From: Nelumbo lutea
Taxonomy: Eukaryota > Streptophyta > Magnoliopsida > Proteales > Nelumbonaceae
Length of the DNA stretch: 64,000 bases
Assembly (NCBI GenBank): GCA_022828595.1
Contig: JAKGHH010000005.1
Coordinates: 30,950,193-31,014,192, forward strand
Direction: 5' to 3'
Position 1 is the first letter of the stretch; each line of letters begins with the position of its first letter. Below the pieces are notes generated by a model. That model did not search any database, was not told where the DNA came from, and was given only the letters and a program-made list of their open reading frames with translations. Position numbers and translations under genes: made by a program. Below are positions 1-10,356 of the stretch, piece after piece.

Positions 1-545
1 GCAGCATTCTTGGGATGATCAAAGCATTGGCCAGGGGTGTCGAGCAAGTATATTCCATTCGCTTCATGGCCACTCCCAATCACCTTCCGAGACTTCAGGT
101 CCTGAAACACACAGTGAGAAGGGAAAAATGTTACACATCAATTCAATGACTTGGTCAAGCTACTTACAGATAACAAGTTGGTATTTAACTTAGGTGCATG
201 AAGAGTGGAAGATAAAAGTAAAGAGTCTGTAGGCTTGACAGTTCCCTTGCCAGAAATGGGGGCAAGAGAACCATCAGCTAAGGTGATTTTGTCACGACCA
301 GGAAGCAAATCATATGACACAAACAAAGTGGAAAGGTTGGTCATGTGATCAGAAGCACCTGAGTCAATGATCCAAGGGGTCTTGGGATTACCTGAGGTAG
401 ATGCATGGTTAGCAGAAGCCCTTATACCTGAGTGAGCAAATGCAGTGGTGGCTGGACTTCCAGAAGGGTTGGATGATGAAGTTACACCTTCAAGCTGGCT
501 GATCATCCTTCCAAACTTCTCATAATCAGCTTTCATGGCTGCCAA
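1..545 (-). pseudogene. copia-1 pol: aspartic protease and start of GAG-pre-integrase
   Basis: The frame 545-138 carries the copia protease core: WIIDSGASDHM with the catalytic Asp, then a GKGTVKPTDSL stretch and LHAPKLNTNLLSVSSLT, the usual end of the protease domain. After a stop near 138 the same product continues in a shifted frame through bases 120-1, with FQDLKS and GSGHEANGIYLLD, which is the start of the GAG-pre-integrase domain. Protease would cut the Gag-Pol polyprotein inside the virus-like particle. The zinc knuckle expected just upstream in copia Gag is not seen, so that part appears to be deleted. The frameshift makes this a decayed copy. Confidence 0.85.
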
Positions 546-1236
546 TTGATACTGACCCCTTGAACCTGCACTTGCCTCCTGCTTTCTTCACTGCTGACCA
601 AGGCATATGCTTGAGACAATGAAACATCTTCCTTGGACAAGATGTTTTGCTTTGTAATGTCATATTCAGAATTCAGTCCTGTCAAAAACTCAAAGACCCT
701 ATTCCTTTCAACCAATTTCCTATATGTTTCAGCATCCTTAAGGGTATCCCATGTCACGGCCTCTATCAAATCAATCTCTTGCCATATAGATTTTAGGGCT
801 GAGAAGTATGCTGCAAGTGACTTCTCCCCCTGTCTTAGATTCTTCACATCACTTCTTAGTTTGTAAGCTCTGGCAACATTCAACTTCTGGGAGTAAGTTT
901 CTGCAACACTATCCCAGATTTCTTTAGCCGAGTTCATCCACAGGTGATGTTGGCTAATCTGTGGCTGCATTGAGTTCACAAGCCACCCAATCACTGTGTA
1001 ATTCTCCTGCACCCATTTCTCATAAGAGGGATCCTCCTCTGGGGAGCTTTCTTGCTCCCAGAGATAAATCCCCACTTTCCTCTACTGCAAATATGATTTT
1101 TTACGGATTGTGACCAGGCCAAATAATTGGTTCCATCCAGTTTAACTGTAGTTACAGCCAACAAGGAATCAGTTGTAGTTCCCAAATTATGTCCATATTC
1201 AGCAGTGCTCTTGTTCTCAATTTCTAAGAAGTCCAT
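533..1236 (-). pseudogene. copia-1 gag (DUF4219-like N-terminus plus UBN2/retrotrans_gag)
   Basis: The start at 1236 opens with a typical copia Gag N-terminus containing the motif KLDGTNYLAWS. After about 60 residues the frame is lost, and the capsid-like domain continues in another frame (1075-533). That part contains VIGWLVNSM, AKEIWDSVAETYSQ, FLTGLNSEYD and the ALVSSEESRR end of UBN2-type Gag. Gag forms the particle shell in the cytoplasm. The overlap of two frames at 991-1075 shows a frameshift, and no CCHC knuckle follows. Confidence 0.85.
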
Positions 1237-2096
1237 TATGTAACAACTTCAATTAGGGTTTCGGCAGGCCCTTAAAAGTGATTTGATTTCAAGGAACTCA
1301 GATTGAGTTGAACAATAGCAAACACAACAACACACAAAACTCAGTTCAGAACTGACAGCCGTGAGAACCAAGTTCGGTGGCAGCACTTTCAAAGAGGAGA
1401 AACCTTGATTCAGCCTTCAAGAAAAAGTAGTAGGCCTCCAAACAATATGTGTTCTTGGTTCCCAACAATAATTTCCCAAGGAGAACAAAGAAAAAAAAAC
1501 AGTCCACAGTACCTAAGAGGACTTTTTACAAACACTATGTATGCAACAGTCAACACTTCACTGTTAACAAGCAAAAATCACTTCAAGAACACTTTGTCTA
1601 GGTCCAAGAAGCAGCTGAACTAAAGTAGAGGCTTGTACCACTTAATTTAGATAAGTTTTTCAACAGTTTGGAAGCCCAATAACAGCTGAACCACACTTCC
1701 AGAATAACCTAGAAATCAGTCCAGCAACAGTGGGCCAAATGGAGGTGTGCTTTGAATGCTTTAACAGTCCTCCCAAATAACAAAAATAACTCAGCAAAGA
1801 ACTGAGAAAACAACTTACAGTATCTCTGGTTTGAACTTCAAACCAGGCCAAACACTTTGCTCTGAGCTAGCTTCGAAATCTAGCTTCGGAATCCCTTTTC
1901 TCTGATTTCAAATCAGGCTGAAAAACTTGCTCTCTGATTCCTCCTGGTCACCGAACCCTTCTCCAAGTGTATAGAAACTTGGGCACCCCCCAATGACCTC
2001 CAAGAACCAGGCGGATGACTGTAAACTTCAGCCCTAGAACCTCCTCATGTAGTTGGCTGAACTAGAACCACATGAGGGACACGCCAAGCAATGGCC
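1237..2096 (-). other. copia-1 untranslated leader
   Basis: This is about 860 bases between the primer binding site and the gag start. I see no protein match. Copia-2 in this window has a leader of similar size (about 770 bases), so a long leader appears normal for this type of element. Confidence 0.6.
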
Positions 2097-2109
2097 CGCT
2101 CTGATACCA
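2097..2109 (-). promoter_or_regulatory. copia-1 primer binding site (initiator tRNA-Met type)
   Basis: On the minus strand this reads TGGTATCAGAGCG, the complement of the 3' end of initiator methionine tRNA used by most plant copia elements. It lies three bases inside the 5' LTR, where reverse transcription is primed. Confidence 0.85.
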
Positions 2110-2112
2110 AGT

Positions 2113-2452
2113 TGAAAAACAACCCACTTGATGTGTGGAACTGTTTGAGATTAGATGCAAACCAGAAAAGAGAACAAACAAGAGAAGTAGAGAAGAAAGA
2201 GCTGGCGGCAATGAGTGTTAGAGAGTAAGAGGTTCGAACATAACCTCTCTCTAACACTCTAAACATCTTATTAATAAGTTAATCTTTGATAAATTACAGA
2301 GAGGCCCTTGAGAGAGCAAGAAAATACAAAAAACAGAATAATACAGAGTATGGGCCCAGAATAAAGCCCACAACAGAGAGAAACATAACATAACATAACA
2401 TAACATAACATGAACTAACTGTCTATGGGCCATTCGGCCCATCTTCTCTACA
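2113..2452 (-). repeat. copia-1 5' LTR
   Basis: Read on the minus strand the LTR starts TGTAGAGAAG at 2452 and ends TTTTTCA at 2113, just before the primer binding site, giving about 340 bp with TG...CA ends. It contains a five-fold ACATA-type short repeat (2381-2411 on the plus strand) and a CTTATTAATAAG stretch that could serve as a TATA region. The outer boundary is inferred only from the TG start, because the second LTR is outside the window. Confidence 0.7.
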
Positions 2453-2494
2453 ATTTCAAAAGTAAATCAGAAACTAGTTTGAAAACAAATTATT

Positions 2495-2983
2495 TCATAG
2501 AACAAATACATGCAAATGTGCAACGGAACCAGCTTCTTTTTGGGAAGCACATATGGCTAAGACAATGTCATAAAGCTCTTTGCTTACCACCTTACCCACA
2601 AGCTTCATTTCCCACAACTGTCTTTCAGCCTTAAGTCCTCTACCAACAAATACATACATGGCAAAAAGCCTCTCATGGACAAATTCTAAATGTGTGGAGC
2701 TTCCTTCTTGAAATACCCAATTAGACAATTGTACTCCGTCCCTCAGAAGATCTGACTTGTACTCTTCAACAAATCTTACATTTTTTAAATCAAGTTCATC
2801 TACCAAATTGGCCTTCATGAAACCTTTTAATTTACCCATTCAACTCTTTGACCACAACTGTCATTGCTATAAGGTAGTTGTAGACCACAGGTTTAGGAGT
2901 GGTCCTCAAGCTATAACTTCTCTAGAGCTCCTCAAGTATATTTCAGCACTATTGAACTTAGAAATGGAGGTTGGCTACTCATA
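2495..2983 (-). pseudogene. PPR-like plant gene fragment
   Basis: On the minus strand, a segment with the motif PKPVVYNYLIAMTVV shifts frame near 2840 and continues as a 114-codon open stretch. That stretch contains KGFMKANLVDELDL, LLRDGVQLSNWV and GRGLKAERQLWEMKLVGK, and ends LYDIVLAICASQKEA. VVYNYLIA and the helical pairing look like a plant pentatricopeptide-type organelle RNA-binding protein, a family I recognise only by general resemblance. The copy lacks a proper start and is cut off close to the copia-1 LTR, so it is a fragment. Gene identity is uncertain. Confidence 0.55.
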
Positions 2984-3671
2984 GTTCAAGCTTTAATTAC
3001 ATCAGAAACAGCAAACAAGTAAGACTTTAAGTATTTCCAGCACCTAGAATGGATGCAGGTCTGCTTAGCATAATGATTGAACCTACAAATCCTATCATAT
3101 AAATTTTAAAATTATATTCAAATATTTTAACCATAAAAGATAGACAGGGTAAATAAAACTTACATGGAATGAAATCCAAGCAAAGCAATTGGAACACCAA
3201 TAGCAGTTCCAACTGTTTTATAGCGTCCATATGGACACACTAGTGGACATTGATCATGACCTCTGTTCATCCATAACCAAGTGGCACACCACCTAAATCT
3301 TCTGAGGATCTAAACTTGTAATGATTGCTTTGGCAATGGATACAACTCCTCCTTGCATGAAAGTCAACAAATTACTTTCTGTATTTTTCCTACAAATGCA
3401 ATTGTCCTTGTCAACAAACACCTTACACTTTCTCATTTGTGTTTAAATCAAATGACACTTACTAAAATCACTTGTGATTCAGTATTGGAGCTAAATTGGT
3501 GATAAAAGAGACTTTGAAAAGCATGTGCGGAGGTGTGCCTTCACAATTGGGATGATTCACCTCGATCCTTGCATAGAATTAATGAAACATAAATATTAAA
3601 TAAATATTTATTCAATCAATCATAAACTATTTAAATCTAAATATAAGGGTGATACCTGTCTATTAAGTAAT
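2984..3671. other. no gene seen
   Basis: AT-rich sequence with no convincing reading frame, repeat or RNA gene. It separates the PPR-like fragment from the CACTA remnant. Confidence 0.5.
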
Positions 3672-5160
3672 TAAGCTTCCATCGCATCCATCTGTTCTTG
3701 CATTGATGCAATTTGTTCTTCCGGCTTCTGTGAATGCTCTTCAGCTACGCTTTTACCTTCATTAGTAGCCCTGAAGGCATCTTCATGGCTCTGTCGTGGG
3801 CCCTAAACTTGGACAGAGTTGGGCCTAAACCTAGACCACGCACTCGGCCACAATGCTCTTGGCCCATCACACGAGCATAGACATCATTGTGTTCTTGTTC
3901 ACTACCCTCATTTTGAGTGTGTTCCTCTCTAGACATGCAATTTTGCATTTCCTCCTTGAATATTATACAAAACTATTATTAATTCAAAACAACTTTTAAA
4001 TTCATACCATTTAATACAGACTTGAATAAGTATACCATTAAAGAACCCGATCTTGAATCTACAGGTGATCCATCTTTTTTCCTGTGTGTTGCATAGAATA
4101 TCTCCGTATGTGATACTTCAGCTTCCCTCTCTATTTGTTGCTACCATGAAAACATGTAATTATTTTTAACACATACAAAAATGATGAATGCAAACAGTAT
4201 AATGAACAAATCAAATTTGTATATTTACCGATTCCTCGCATACTCTTGCAAAGTTCTTTGCTCCTGCTGTGTGGTTGACTGTTTGTTTGGAGCAGTTAGC
4301 TTTGTTGGTTATGGATCTTGCCTATATTAAAATACAACTCTCATTTAAATAAAAAACAAAAATATTTAAGTATTTAAGATACTTACAATCCCTCTTTCAT
4401 ATCTCCAAAACTGTACCAAAATTTTCCATTGGTGTGCATCAACCTGATTTTCAATCTGCTTAATTGGTAGTGCATCTGCATTATCCGGATCAGGGTCATA
4501 ACACTTTTTCTTCAAAGTGGATTTCCAATTCCTCAACTTTTTACTCAATGACTTCACAGTGTAGTCTCTCATGTCATCACTCACCTTGAATTTTGTCTAT
4601 AACTAAAATAATAGACCAATCATCACGTCTGCATAAGAGAAATGTCTAAAGAATAAACCGAAAAAATAATGAATTTAATACCTTGATAAGTTCCCATATG
4701 TCTTCCTTTGTTTCTGTAGGAATTTCTCTCCAATTGTCAATGTCTATGGGCAACTAGTTTGGAGTTCGTGCAAGGCTACCCAAATCTAACTAAATCCTTT
4801 GCTTTTTCATCATTGGGTTGGTTGTATTCATTGGACCCTACTTCAATTTATTCCCCTTCAGGCATGTTCCATATATCTAGTGCTATAGTGAGGCCTCTTA
4901 ACCTATGTGTTGTACGAGAAGATCCCTCTCCAACATGCCCACTAGAGGACTCCTCGTGCCTTCCCAAGTTTGGTGATGTAGTATCATCTACATCAGGTGT
5001 TGACCTAGTAGTTGGATGGGCCACCAATTGACTTGCATGTGCCCATGTATCTTATATATTGGGTGGGTTACTAGTGGTTGGGCAGGCCCTGATTTACTTG
5101 CTCGTGATTGTCCCCTTTTCTTTAAGTTTCTTCAATATGTTCATTTTAACTTGTTATAAA
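3672..5160 (-). pseudogene. CACTA (En/Spm) element second gene remnant, Transposase_24/Ptta type
   Basis: The minus strand carries several separated pieces of the plant En/Spm-type protein. Near 5150-4690 there is a KKLKEKGQS start and a WREIPTETKEDIWELI block. At 4584-4366 come YTVKSLSKKLRNWKSTLKKK and the WKILVQFWR motif. At 3948-3672 come VMGQEHCGRVRGLGLGPT and the coiled C-terminus EEQIASMQEQMDAMEA followed by a stop. In CACTA transposons this protein accompanies the TNPD transposase. Stops and intron-like gaps separate the blocks, and no ends (CACTA termini) are seen nearby. A DUF4216 piece on the same strand at 15611-15159 could belong to the same original element. Confidence 0.8.
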
Positions 5161-6115
5161 CCAATAGGGAATAGAGCTTCAAAAGCCATAAATTCCTCTT
5201 AACTCAGAATCCATTGTTCAAGATACAAGGTTGGAAGAGGTCAGAAATCCAACCACACCTAGCTAAACTGGTGTTACTTGCACCATAATACATTTATAAG
5301 ATTCATCAATAGTTCAGAATTCAAAACAGAAAATAAAAAATTAGTAGTACTTATTCATACACATAAATTTGATGCAGCTAAAGACAATTCAGAAAAGAAG
5401 ATTCATACATTTTTCTTACTATAATATGATGCAGCTAACGACAAAATTTGGCATCACTGTGAACATCAAGACCATACAGAAATTAATAGTACTTATGCAT
5501 ACACAAAAATAAGTAAATTTTGAATTAATAAGGATAAAGCTTGCTAAAGCTGAGTTGATAAGCAAAGAAATGGACTGAAAGTGAGGATTATGTGGATCAA
5601 ATGGAACTATTTTAAACCATACAATAGACAAACTGAAAGAAAACTTAATATTAACCTAAAAGAACCATGCATTTGAGACCAATCAAAACAAATATTGGGT
5701 TGTACTCCTCAAATATTGGGCTGATTCTCTTCACCAACTGGAAGAAAAATCTTTTATTTCATTCCTCAAAACATCAAAATGGTCTTATTAGAAGAACCAT
5801 GCATACATATATGCATATTTTACATGCATATATGTCTCTATGTATGTTATGTATAAGGTATGCATGAAACAAAAGTAGCATAGTAATTATAGAAAATAAA
5901 AAAATAAAAGTAGCATATTATGGTGACAAGCGTGCAGTTGATAGATGGTAAATAGGCTCATAAAAGAAGTCACATGGTATAAATCAAGTCCCTTGTGGAA
6001 CATTGAAATTTTTTATTCCAACTGTTTACCACATAGTTCAGCAACAAGAAGAAAAACAGCACAGTGATGTAAGATTCTATTGAGCTGGTAATTATATTTG
6101 GTAATATCATCATAT
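5161..6115. other. no gene seen
   Basis: About 950 bases of AT-rich sequence. It contains small TATG/CATA-rich stretches (5800-5860) but no supported gene. Short reading frames here have no recognisable motif. Confidence 0.5.
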
Positions 6116-6445
6116 AAATGTTAAAGGTTAGAAGTTGAAATTTGATGGCAGTTTGATGGATAATCCAGGAAGGGCAAGAATAGGAGTTTTTGGAAACCAC
6201 CAAGGAGAGGTGTTGCCCTATTTTCAGGACCAATTGGTTTTGGAGATTCAGTTCAATCTGAAATCCTGGCTCTCTTACAAGGTTTGAGACTTGCATTACG
6301 GCTAGAAGCAAGGGAATTGATAGTGGAAGGAGACTCACAATTAGGCATCTCATGGACCAAAAATTTCAGTTAAGCTCCTTGGAGATACAGACATGCTTTC
6401 AGGGAAATTGATATCCTAGAGGTTCAATTCTACCTTTAGCTGGTT

Positions 6446-6450
6446 AAGGA
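6446..6450. repeat. chromovirus target-site duplication, left copy (AAGGA)
   Basis: AAGGA precedes the TGATATGTCC LTR end here and recurs exactly at 11895-11899. Removing the element and one copy restores the LINE RNase H sequence. Confidence 0.95.
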
Positions 6451-6919
6451 TGATATGTCCCGAAAAGTTCACACACAATTCTCAGACACAAGGCAAGAAC
6501 TACAGAACTCAAATAAAGAGAAACTGATATTCATTCAGAGGAAAACATTAACAGTAGGTCGGTTCTTTGAGAGACCGCCGGCTCTCCCAAGCATTCACAG
6601 AATTCTTTAATCAGCAAAAGCCTGCCTCCTCCATCCCCCAAAGCCCCTTCTTATACACATCTTCAGCATAATTGCCTTCCATAATAAATGCCCAGCTGGC
6701 CGAATCATAAATGTCCCACTCTTCTTATTCCCACTAACAAGCTATAAATGCTAAATGCCCTACACTCTTCCTATTCTCAACTGACAAGCTATAAATGCCA
6801 CAAAAAACTCTCCTTATTCCCTCCAACATAAATTCCCCCATGTTCAATTAATTCCCCCCTTGGCCGCAAGCTGACCTTTCCCCTTCCTGGCATATGTAAA
6901 ATTAATTGGGGGCCTATCA
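6451..6919 (-). repeat. chromovirus 3' LTR
   Basis: In element orientation it begins TGATAGGCCC and ends GGGACATATCA. The plus-strand ends are TGATATGTCC and GGGCCTATCA. It pairs with 11424-11894. The adjacent purine-rich stretch TTTGGGCGGCGGGTAA (minus strand, just right of 6919) is the likely polypurine tract for plus-strand priming. Confidence 0.93.
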
Positions 6920-6936
6920 TTACCCGCCGCCCAAAG

Positions 6937-8088
6937 TCAAACCATGTCCTCAAGGTTGAAATGAGGAAATTGGTCGCGAAGTAAGTCAAAGGGCTCCCAT
7001 GAATCTTCAAAATCAGGCAGGTCCTGCCAATGGATGAGCACTTTTGAACCGATAACTCTAGGCATAGTGGATGGACGCACCCCTCGAACGGCCGCAGGTT
7101 CCACCAGCATTTCCATATCAGCTGACAGAGTGGAAGGAATCATGGGAGAAGAGATATGATTGCCAATTGCCTTCTTGAGTTGCGAGACATGAAAAATAGG
7201 GTGAATCCTTGCCTCTGGAGGAAGTTGAAATTTATAAGTGACAACACCAATTCTTTCCACAATAGCAAATGGTCCATAAAATCGAGGGGCAAGCTTTTCA
7301 TTGGCTCGGCGAGCTAGAGACTGCTGGCGATAAGGTCGCACTCGTACATACACCGAATCCCCAGCCTCAAAATTAACATCACGGCGGTTCACATCAGCCG
7401 AGTCTTTCATCTTTTGTTGTGCCCGCTGTAGATGAGCACACAACTCCCTAAGTATAGCATCTCGTTGAAGGAGAACAACTTCAACATCAGCATTAGCCGT
7501 AGAGCCAAGCTCATAGCGGATTAATGGAGGAGGATCGTGCCCATAAACCACCTTGAAAGGTGTCATGCCAGTGGCAGTGTGAAAAGAGGTATTATAGCTG
7601 TATTCTGCCCATGATATCCAAGAAGACCGGTGGGAGGGGGAATCAGCCGCAAAGCACCTCAAATAAGTCTCCAAACAGCGATTAACCACCTCCGATTGTC
7701 CATCTGTCTGAGGATGGTAAGCTGAACTACGATGCAATTCTGAACCCTGCAGGGTAAAAAGCTCGTGCCAGAAGAAGCTCATAAAGACTTTATCATGATC
7801 AAATACAATTGAGCGGGGAATGCCATGTAAACGGACTATGTGCTGCAGGAAGGCCTGAGCAACTGTGAGAGCTGAGAAGGGATGACTGAGAGGGATAAAA
7901 TGGGCATACTTGGAGAGACAATCGACCACCACCATAATTGTATCAAACCCCTTTGATTTAGGAAGAGCCTCAATAAAGTCCATAGCAATGTCCTCCCAGA
8001 TCTGTTCAGGTAGGGGCAAAGGTTGTAAAAGGCCAGTAGGGGACATGGCTTCGTATTTACTGCGTTGACGCACATTGCAGGCCTGCAC
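6937..8088 (-). CDS. chromovirus integrase with C-terminal chromodomain
   Basis: A 383-codon open stretch. It opens in the end of the HHCC zinc domain (QACNVRQRSKYEA, where the second Cys of the usual CNVCQ is Arg). It continues into the rve catalytic core: MDFIEALPKSKGFDTIMVVVD carries the first Asp, FDHDKVF the second, and SSAYHPQTDGQSEVVNRCLE the Glu. A GPF/Y-like region (APRFYGPFAIVERIG) follows. The last 50 residues (VLIHWQDLPDFEDSWEPFDLL...FPHFNLED) form a chromodomain, which in chromoviruses steers integration to chromatin marks. The lost Cys suggests impaired zinc binding. Downstream is the 3' LTR. Confidence 0.92.
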   Translation of the reverse strand: MQACNVRQRSKYEAMSPTGLLQPLPLPEQIWEDIAMDFIEALPKSKGFDTIMVVVDCLSKYAHFIPLSHPFSALTVAQAFLQHIVRLHGIPRSIVFDHDKVFMSFFWHELFTLQGSELHRSSAYHPQTDGQSEVVNRCLETYLRCFAADSPSHRSSWISWAEYSYNTSFHTATGMTPFKVVYGHDPPPLIRYELGSTANADVEVVLLQRDAILRELCAHLQRAQQKMKDSADVNRRDVNFEAGDSVYVRVRPYRQQSLARRANEKLAPRFYGPFAIVERIGVVTYKFQLPPEARIHPIFHVSQLKKAIGNHISSPMIPSTLSADMEMLVEPAAVRGVRPSTMPRVIGSKVLIHWQDLPDFEDSWEPFDLLRDQFPHFNLEDMV

Positions 8089-8297
8089 AAACTCCTGGAC
8101 AGAACGCTTTATCCCCCCACCAGTAAAATTGCTATGCGCCTATATGTCCGGCGGATACCCGTGTGTCCTACCACAACTCCCGAATGAAACTCCTTAAGTA
8201 AGAGGGGAATAAATGGGGAAGAAGCCGATAGAACCAATTTACCATGATAACGTAGGTGTTCTCCAACTAAAGAATAGGTGGGATAGGCAGCCGGATC
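8089..8297 (-). pseudogene. broken linker and integrase zinc-finger region of the chromovirus
   Basis: In intact chromoviruses this interval holds the RNase H-integrase linker and the HHCC domain. Here the minus-strand frame has stops (for example near 8298 and 8090), and only remnants such as the HSGVVVGHTG-like block can be followed. This break separates RNase H from integrase. Confidence 0.6.
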
Positions 8298-8630
8298 CTA
8301 TTGTATGGTATGCTTGATGTTGGCCGAAAAAGGATCATCATCAACTTGTTCCTTAAGGTCATCAAAATCAAGAAAAATAGGTACTGTAAGAGAGTTTAAG
8401 TGCATTTCAGCAGGAACTCTGGATAGGGCGTCAGCCACGGTATTATCGACACCCGGTTTGTACTGAATCTCAAAGTCATAATTCATAAGCTTAAGAAGCC
8501 ACTTATGATGCTCACCTTCGACAATCCGCTGCTCCAACAGATACTTGAGACTCCGCTGGTCGGTCCGAACAATAAAGCGTCTTCCAAGAAGATAGGGGCG
8601 CCATTTTTTAATAGCAAAGACAATGGCCAT
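8298..8630 (-). CDS. chromovirus RNase H domain
   Basis: A 110-codon stretch. It starts MAIVFAIKKWRPYLLGRRF and includes VRTDQRSLKYLLEQR, HHKWLLKLMNYDFEIQYKPG and NTVADALSR, the diagnostic end of gypsy RNase H. It degrades the RNA strand during reverse transcription. It lies directly downstream of the reverse transcriptase frame and is separated from it by a stop at about 8650 (TAG within FDYVDG-like sequence). Confidence 0.9.
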   Translation of the reverse strand: MAIVFAIKKWRPYLLGRRFIVRTDQRSLKYLLEQRIVEGEHHKWLLKLMNYDFEIQYKPGVDNTVADALSRVPAEMHLNSLTVPIFLDFDDLKEQVDDDPFSANIKHTIQ

Positions 8631-8657
8631 TAATTCCCTCTCGTAGATAGATTTTGA

Positions 8658-9689
8658 CTATGTGGACGGACTAAGCTTGTGGCTATAAAAAGCTATAGGC
8701 CGATTATTCTGCATTAATACCGCCCCGAGACCTACCCCGGATGCATCTTTCTCGATCAAGAAGGGCTGGGAAAAATCTGGAAGGGCCAACACTGGTACGG
8801 TCATCATAGCCTGTTTCAACTCCTGAAATGCATTCTTAGCCTCCGCATTCCATGAGAAAGCATCCTTTTTAAGCTGTTGCGTCAATGGCCATGCTATTTT
8901 ACTATAGTTACGCACAAAGTGGCGATAATAGCCTGTAAATCCCAAAAAATCGCGAAGAGCTTCAAGTGAAGATGGTTGAGGCCAGGCGACCATGGCCTGG
9001 ATTTTAGAAGGGTCGGCAGAAACACCAACCACGCTAATAATATGACCCAGGTACTCAATGCTAGGCTGAGCAAAGATACATTTCTTTGAGTTGGCAAAGA
9101 GACGGTGGGCGCGCAACACAGAGAAGACCTGTCGAAGCTGTTCCAAATGGGCAACTTCTGTATCACTGTAAACCAGAATATCATCAAAAAATACCAGCAT
9201 AAAGCGACGAAGGAAATCATGGAATACAATATTCATTAATGACTGGAAGGTCGAGGGCACATTGGTGAGACCGAAGGGCATGACAAGGAATTCGTAATAG
9301 CCCTCATGGGTGCAAAATGCAGTCTTGGGAATGTCCTCATTGCGGACCCGAATCTGGTGGTAGCCCGATTTAAGATCAATTTTGTTGAAAATAGAAGCAC
9401 CATGGAGCTCATCGAGAAGTTCTTCGATGACCAGAATGGGGAACTTATCCGAAACTGTTGCAGGGTTAACGACTCTGTAATCCACACAAAAACGCCAACT
9501 TCCGTAGTAGGGGCTTGTACTCGGCTGAATAAGCATCTCAGAGACAAGACGTTCAATTTCATCTTTCTGGAATTGAGAATATCTGTAAGGACGAACGAAG
9601 ATAGGAGAAGTGCCCTCCTGCAAGATAATAGCATGCTCGCCCGTGTAGGGGTAAGCCCAAAGGCATGTCAAAAACATCTTTGAACTCAT
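8658..9689 (-). CDS. chromovirus reverse transcriptase
   Basis: A 343-codon open stretch with the full gypsy RT order: [18 protein letters not shown], then [50 protein letters not shown] and the catalytic FFDDILVYS. These are followed by the thumb/connection motifs [27 protein letters not shown] and [15 protein letters not shown], and by the start of RNase H ([15 protein letters not shown], with E in place of the first catalytic D of the usual ETDAS). It copies element RNA to DNA in the particle. The YxDD-equivalent FDD is intact, but RNase H has this substitution. Confidence 0.93.
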   Translation of the reverse strand: MSSKMFLTCLWAYPYTGEHAIILQEGTSPIFVRPYRYSQFQKDEIERLVSEMLIQPSTSPYYGSWRFCVDYRVVNPATVSDKFPILVIEELLDELHGASIFNKIDLKSGYHQIRVRNEDIPKTAFCTHEGYYEFLVMPFGLTNVPSTFQSLMNIVFHDFLRRFMLVFFDDILVYSDTEVAHLEQLRQVFSVLRAHRLFANSKKCIFAQPSIEYLGHIISVVGVSADPSKIQAMVAWPQPSSLEALRDFLGFTGYYRHFVRNYSKIAWPLTQQLKKDAFSWNAEAKNAFQELKQAMMTVPVLALPDFSQPFLIEKDASGVGLGAVLMQNNRPIAFYSHKLSPST

Positions 9690-9915
9690 CTAGTAAAGCG
9701 GAAATTGGCGGGGATGTAGGCAAGACAAAGTTCAACGAAGAATCCACTACCTGCAATTGTTTTAATTCTAACAAAACCCCTTGTCCCTCATGTTGTAAGT
9801 TATGCATCATAGCATGCAAGGATACCTGAGAAGAACAGAGAGAAGGGTTGCCCTGCAATTTCACACGGACACCTCCCAAATTGAGCTTCATAGACATGTT
9901 GCCCCAATTCATCAC
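9690..9915 (-). pseudogene. chromovirus protease-RT linker in a shifted frame
   Basis: The frame 9915-9559 continues the product of the protease frame: MNWGNMSMKLNLGG, then VLLELKQLQ and [15 protein letters not shown], the standard lead-in to chromovirus RT. It meets the RT frame only after a shift near 9650-9690. A TAG stop (9916-9918) separates it from the protease. It belongs to pol but is not continuous with it. Confidence 0.75.
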
Positions 9916-10335
9916 TTAGTCCTCGAGGGATGCTAACCAAGGAAAACCAAGAATGACATCCGTAGAGCCCAACTTTAAAGGAAAGAAATCAGCAATGACA
10001 TCCAATTCGGGTAAGTTGAGGCAAACCTGACGGCAGACTCCGGAGGTTCTTACCTCATCACCATTTCCCATTTGACCTCCAAATCCGTGTGTAGGAGTGC
10101 GGGGTAATTTCAATTCTTCCACTAAAGCTTCGGAGATAAAGTTGTGGGATGCACCCAAGTCTACCAATATGACCACCTCACATGACAAAAGGCGTCCACG
10201 CACCTTAAGGGAATTAGCCGCACACAATCCAACAAGAGACGGCACACAAAGCATGGCTGAATCTGGGGCCGGAGCAATTTCAGTGTCCCTAGAAGTGCTG
10301 TCCAAATTAGACGCATAAGAAGTAATTTCCTCCAC
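9916..10335 (-). CDS. chromovirus aspartic protease
   Basis: About 140 codons. The active-site region reads VILVDLGASHNFIS, where most copies have D-S-G; here Ser is replaced by Leu next to the catalytic Asp. SEALVEELKLP, VRTSGVCRQVCLNLPELDV and DVILGFPWLASL (the conserved ILG motif) complete the retropepsin fold. The substitution beside the catalytic Asp probably reduces activity; this is inference. Confidence 0.88.
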   Translation of the reverse strand: MEEITSYASNLDSTSRDTEIAPAPDSAMLCVPSLVGLCAANSLKVRGRLLSCEVVILVDLGASHNFISEALVEELKLPRTPTHGFGGQMGNGDEVRTSGVCRQVCLNLPELDVIADFFPLKLGSTDVILGFPWLASLED

Positions 10336-10356
10336 CTCATCTTGAACTCATAAAAC

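Larger units (their letters stand above)
1..2452 (-). mobile_element. copia-1: Ty1/copia LTR retrotransposon, 5' part only
   Basis: Read on the minus strand this runs 5' LTR (2452-2113), primer binding site, a leader of about 860 bases, gag, protease and the first part of the GAG-pre-integrase region, and then leaves the window at base 1. The rest of pol and the 3' LTR lie outside, so no target-site duplication can be tested. The gene order (protease before integrase) and the protease motif DSGASDHM identify Ty1/copia. The reading frame is broken between gag and protease, so this copy is not autonomous. The element directly abuts a PPR-like gene fragment on its right. Confidence 0.9.

Noticed and set aside
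4759..5031. 90-codon plus-strand frame
   Set aside because: It is the opposite strand of the CACTA gene remnant, whose minus-strand motifs are recognisable.
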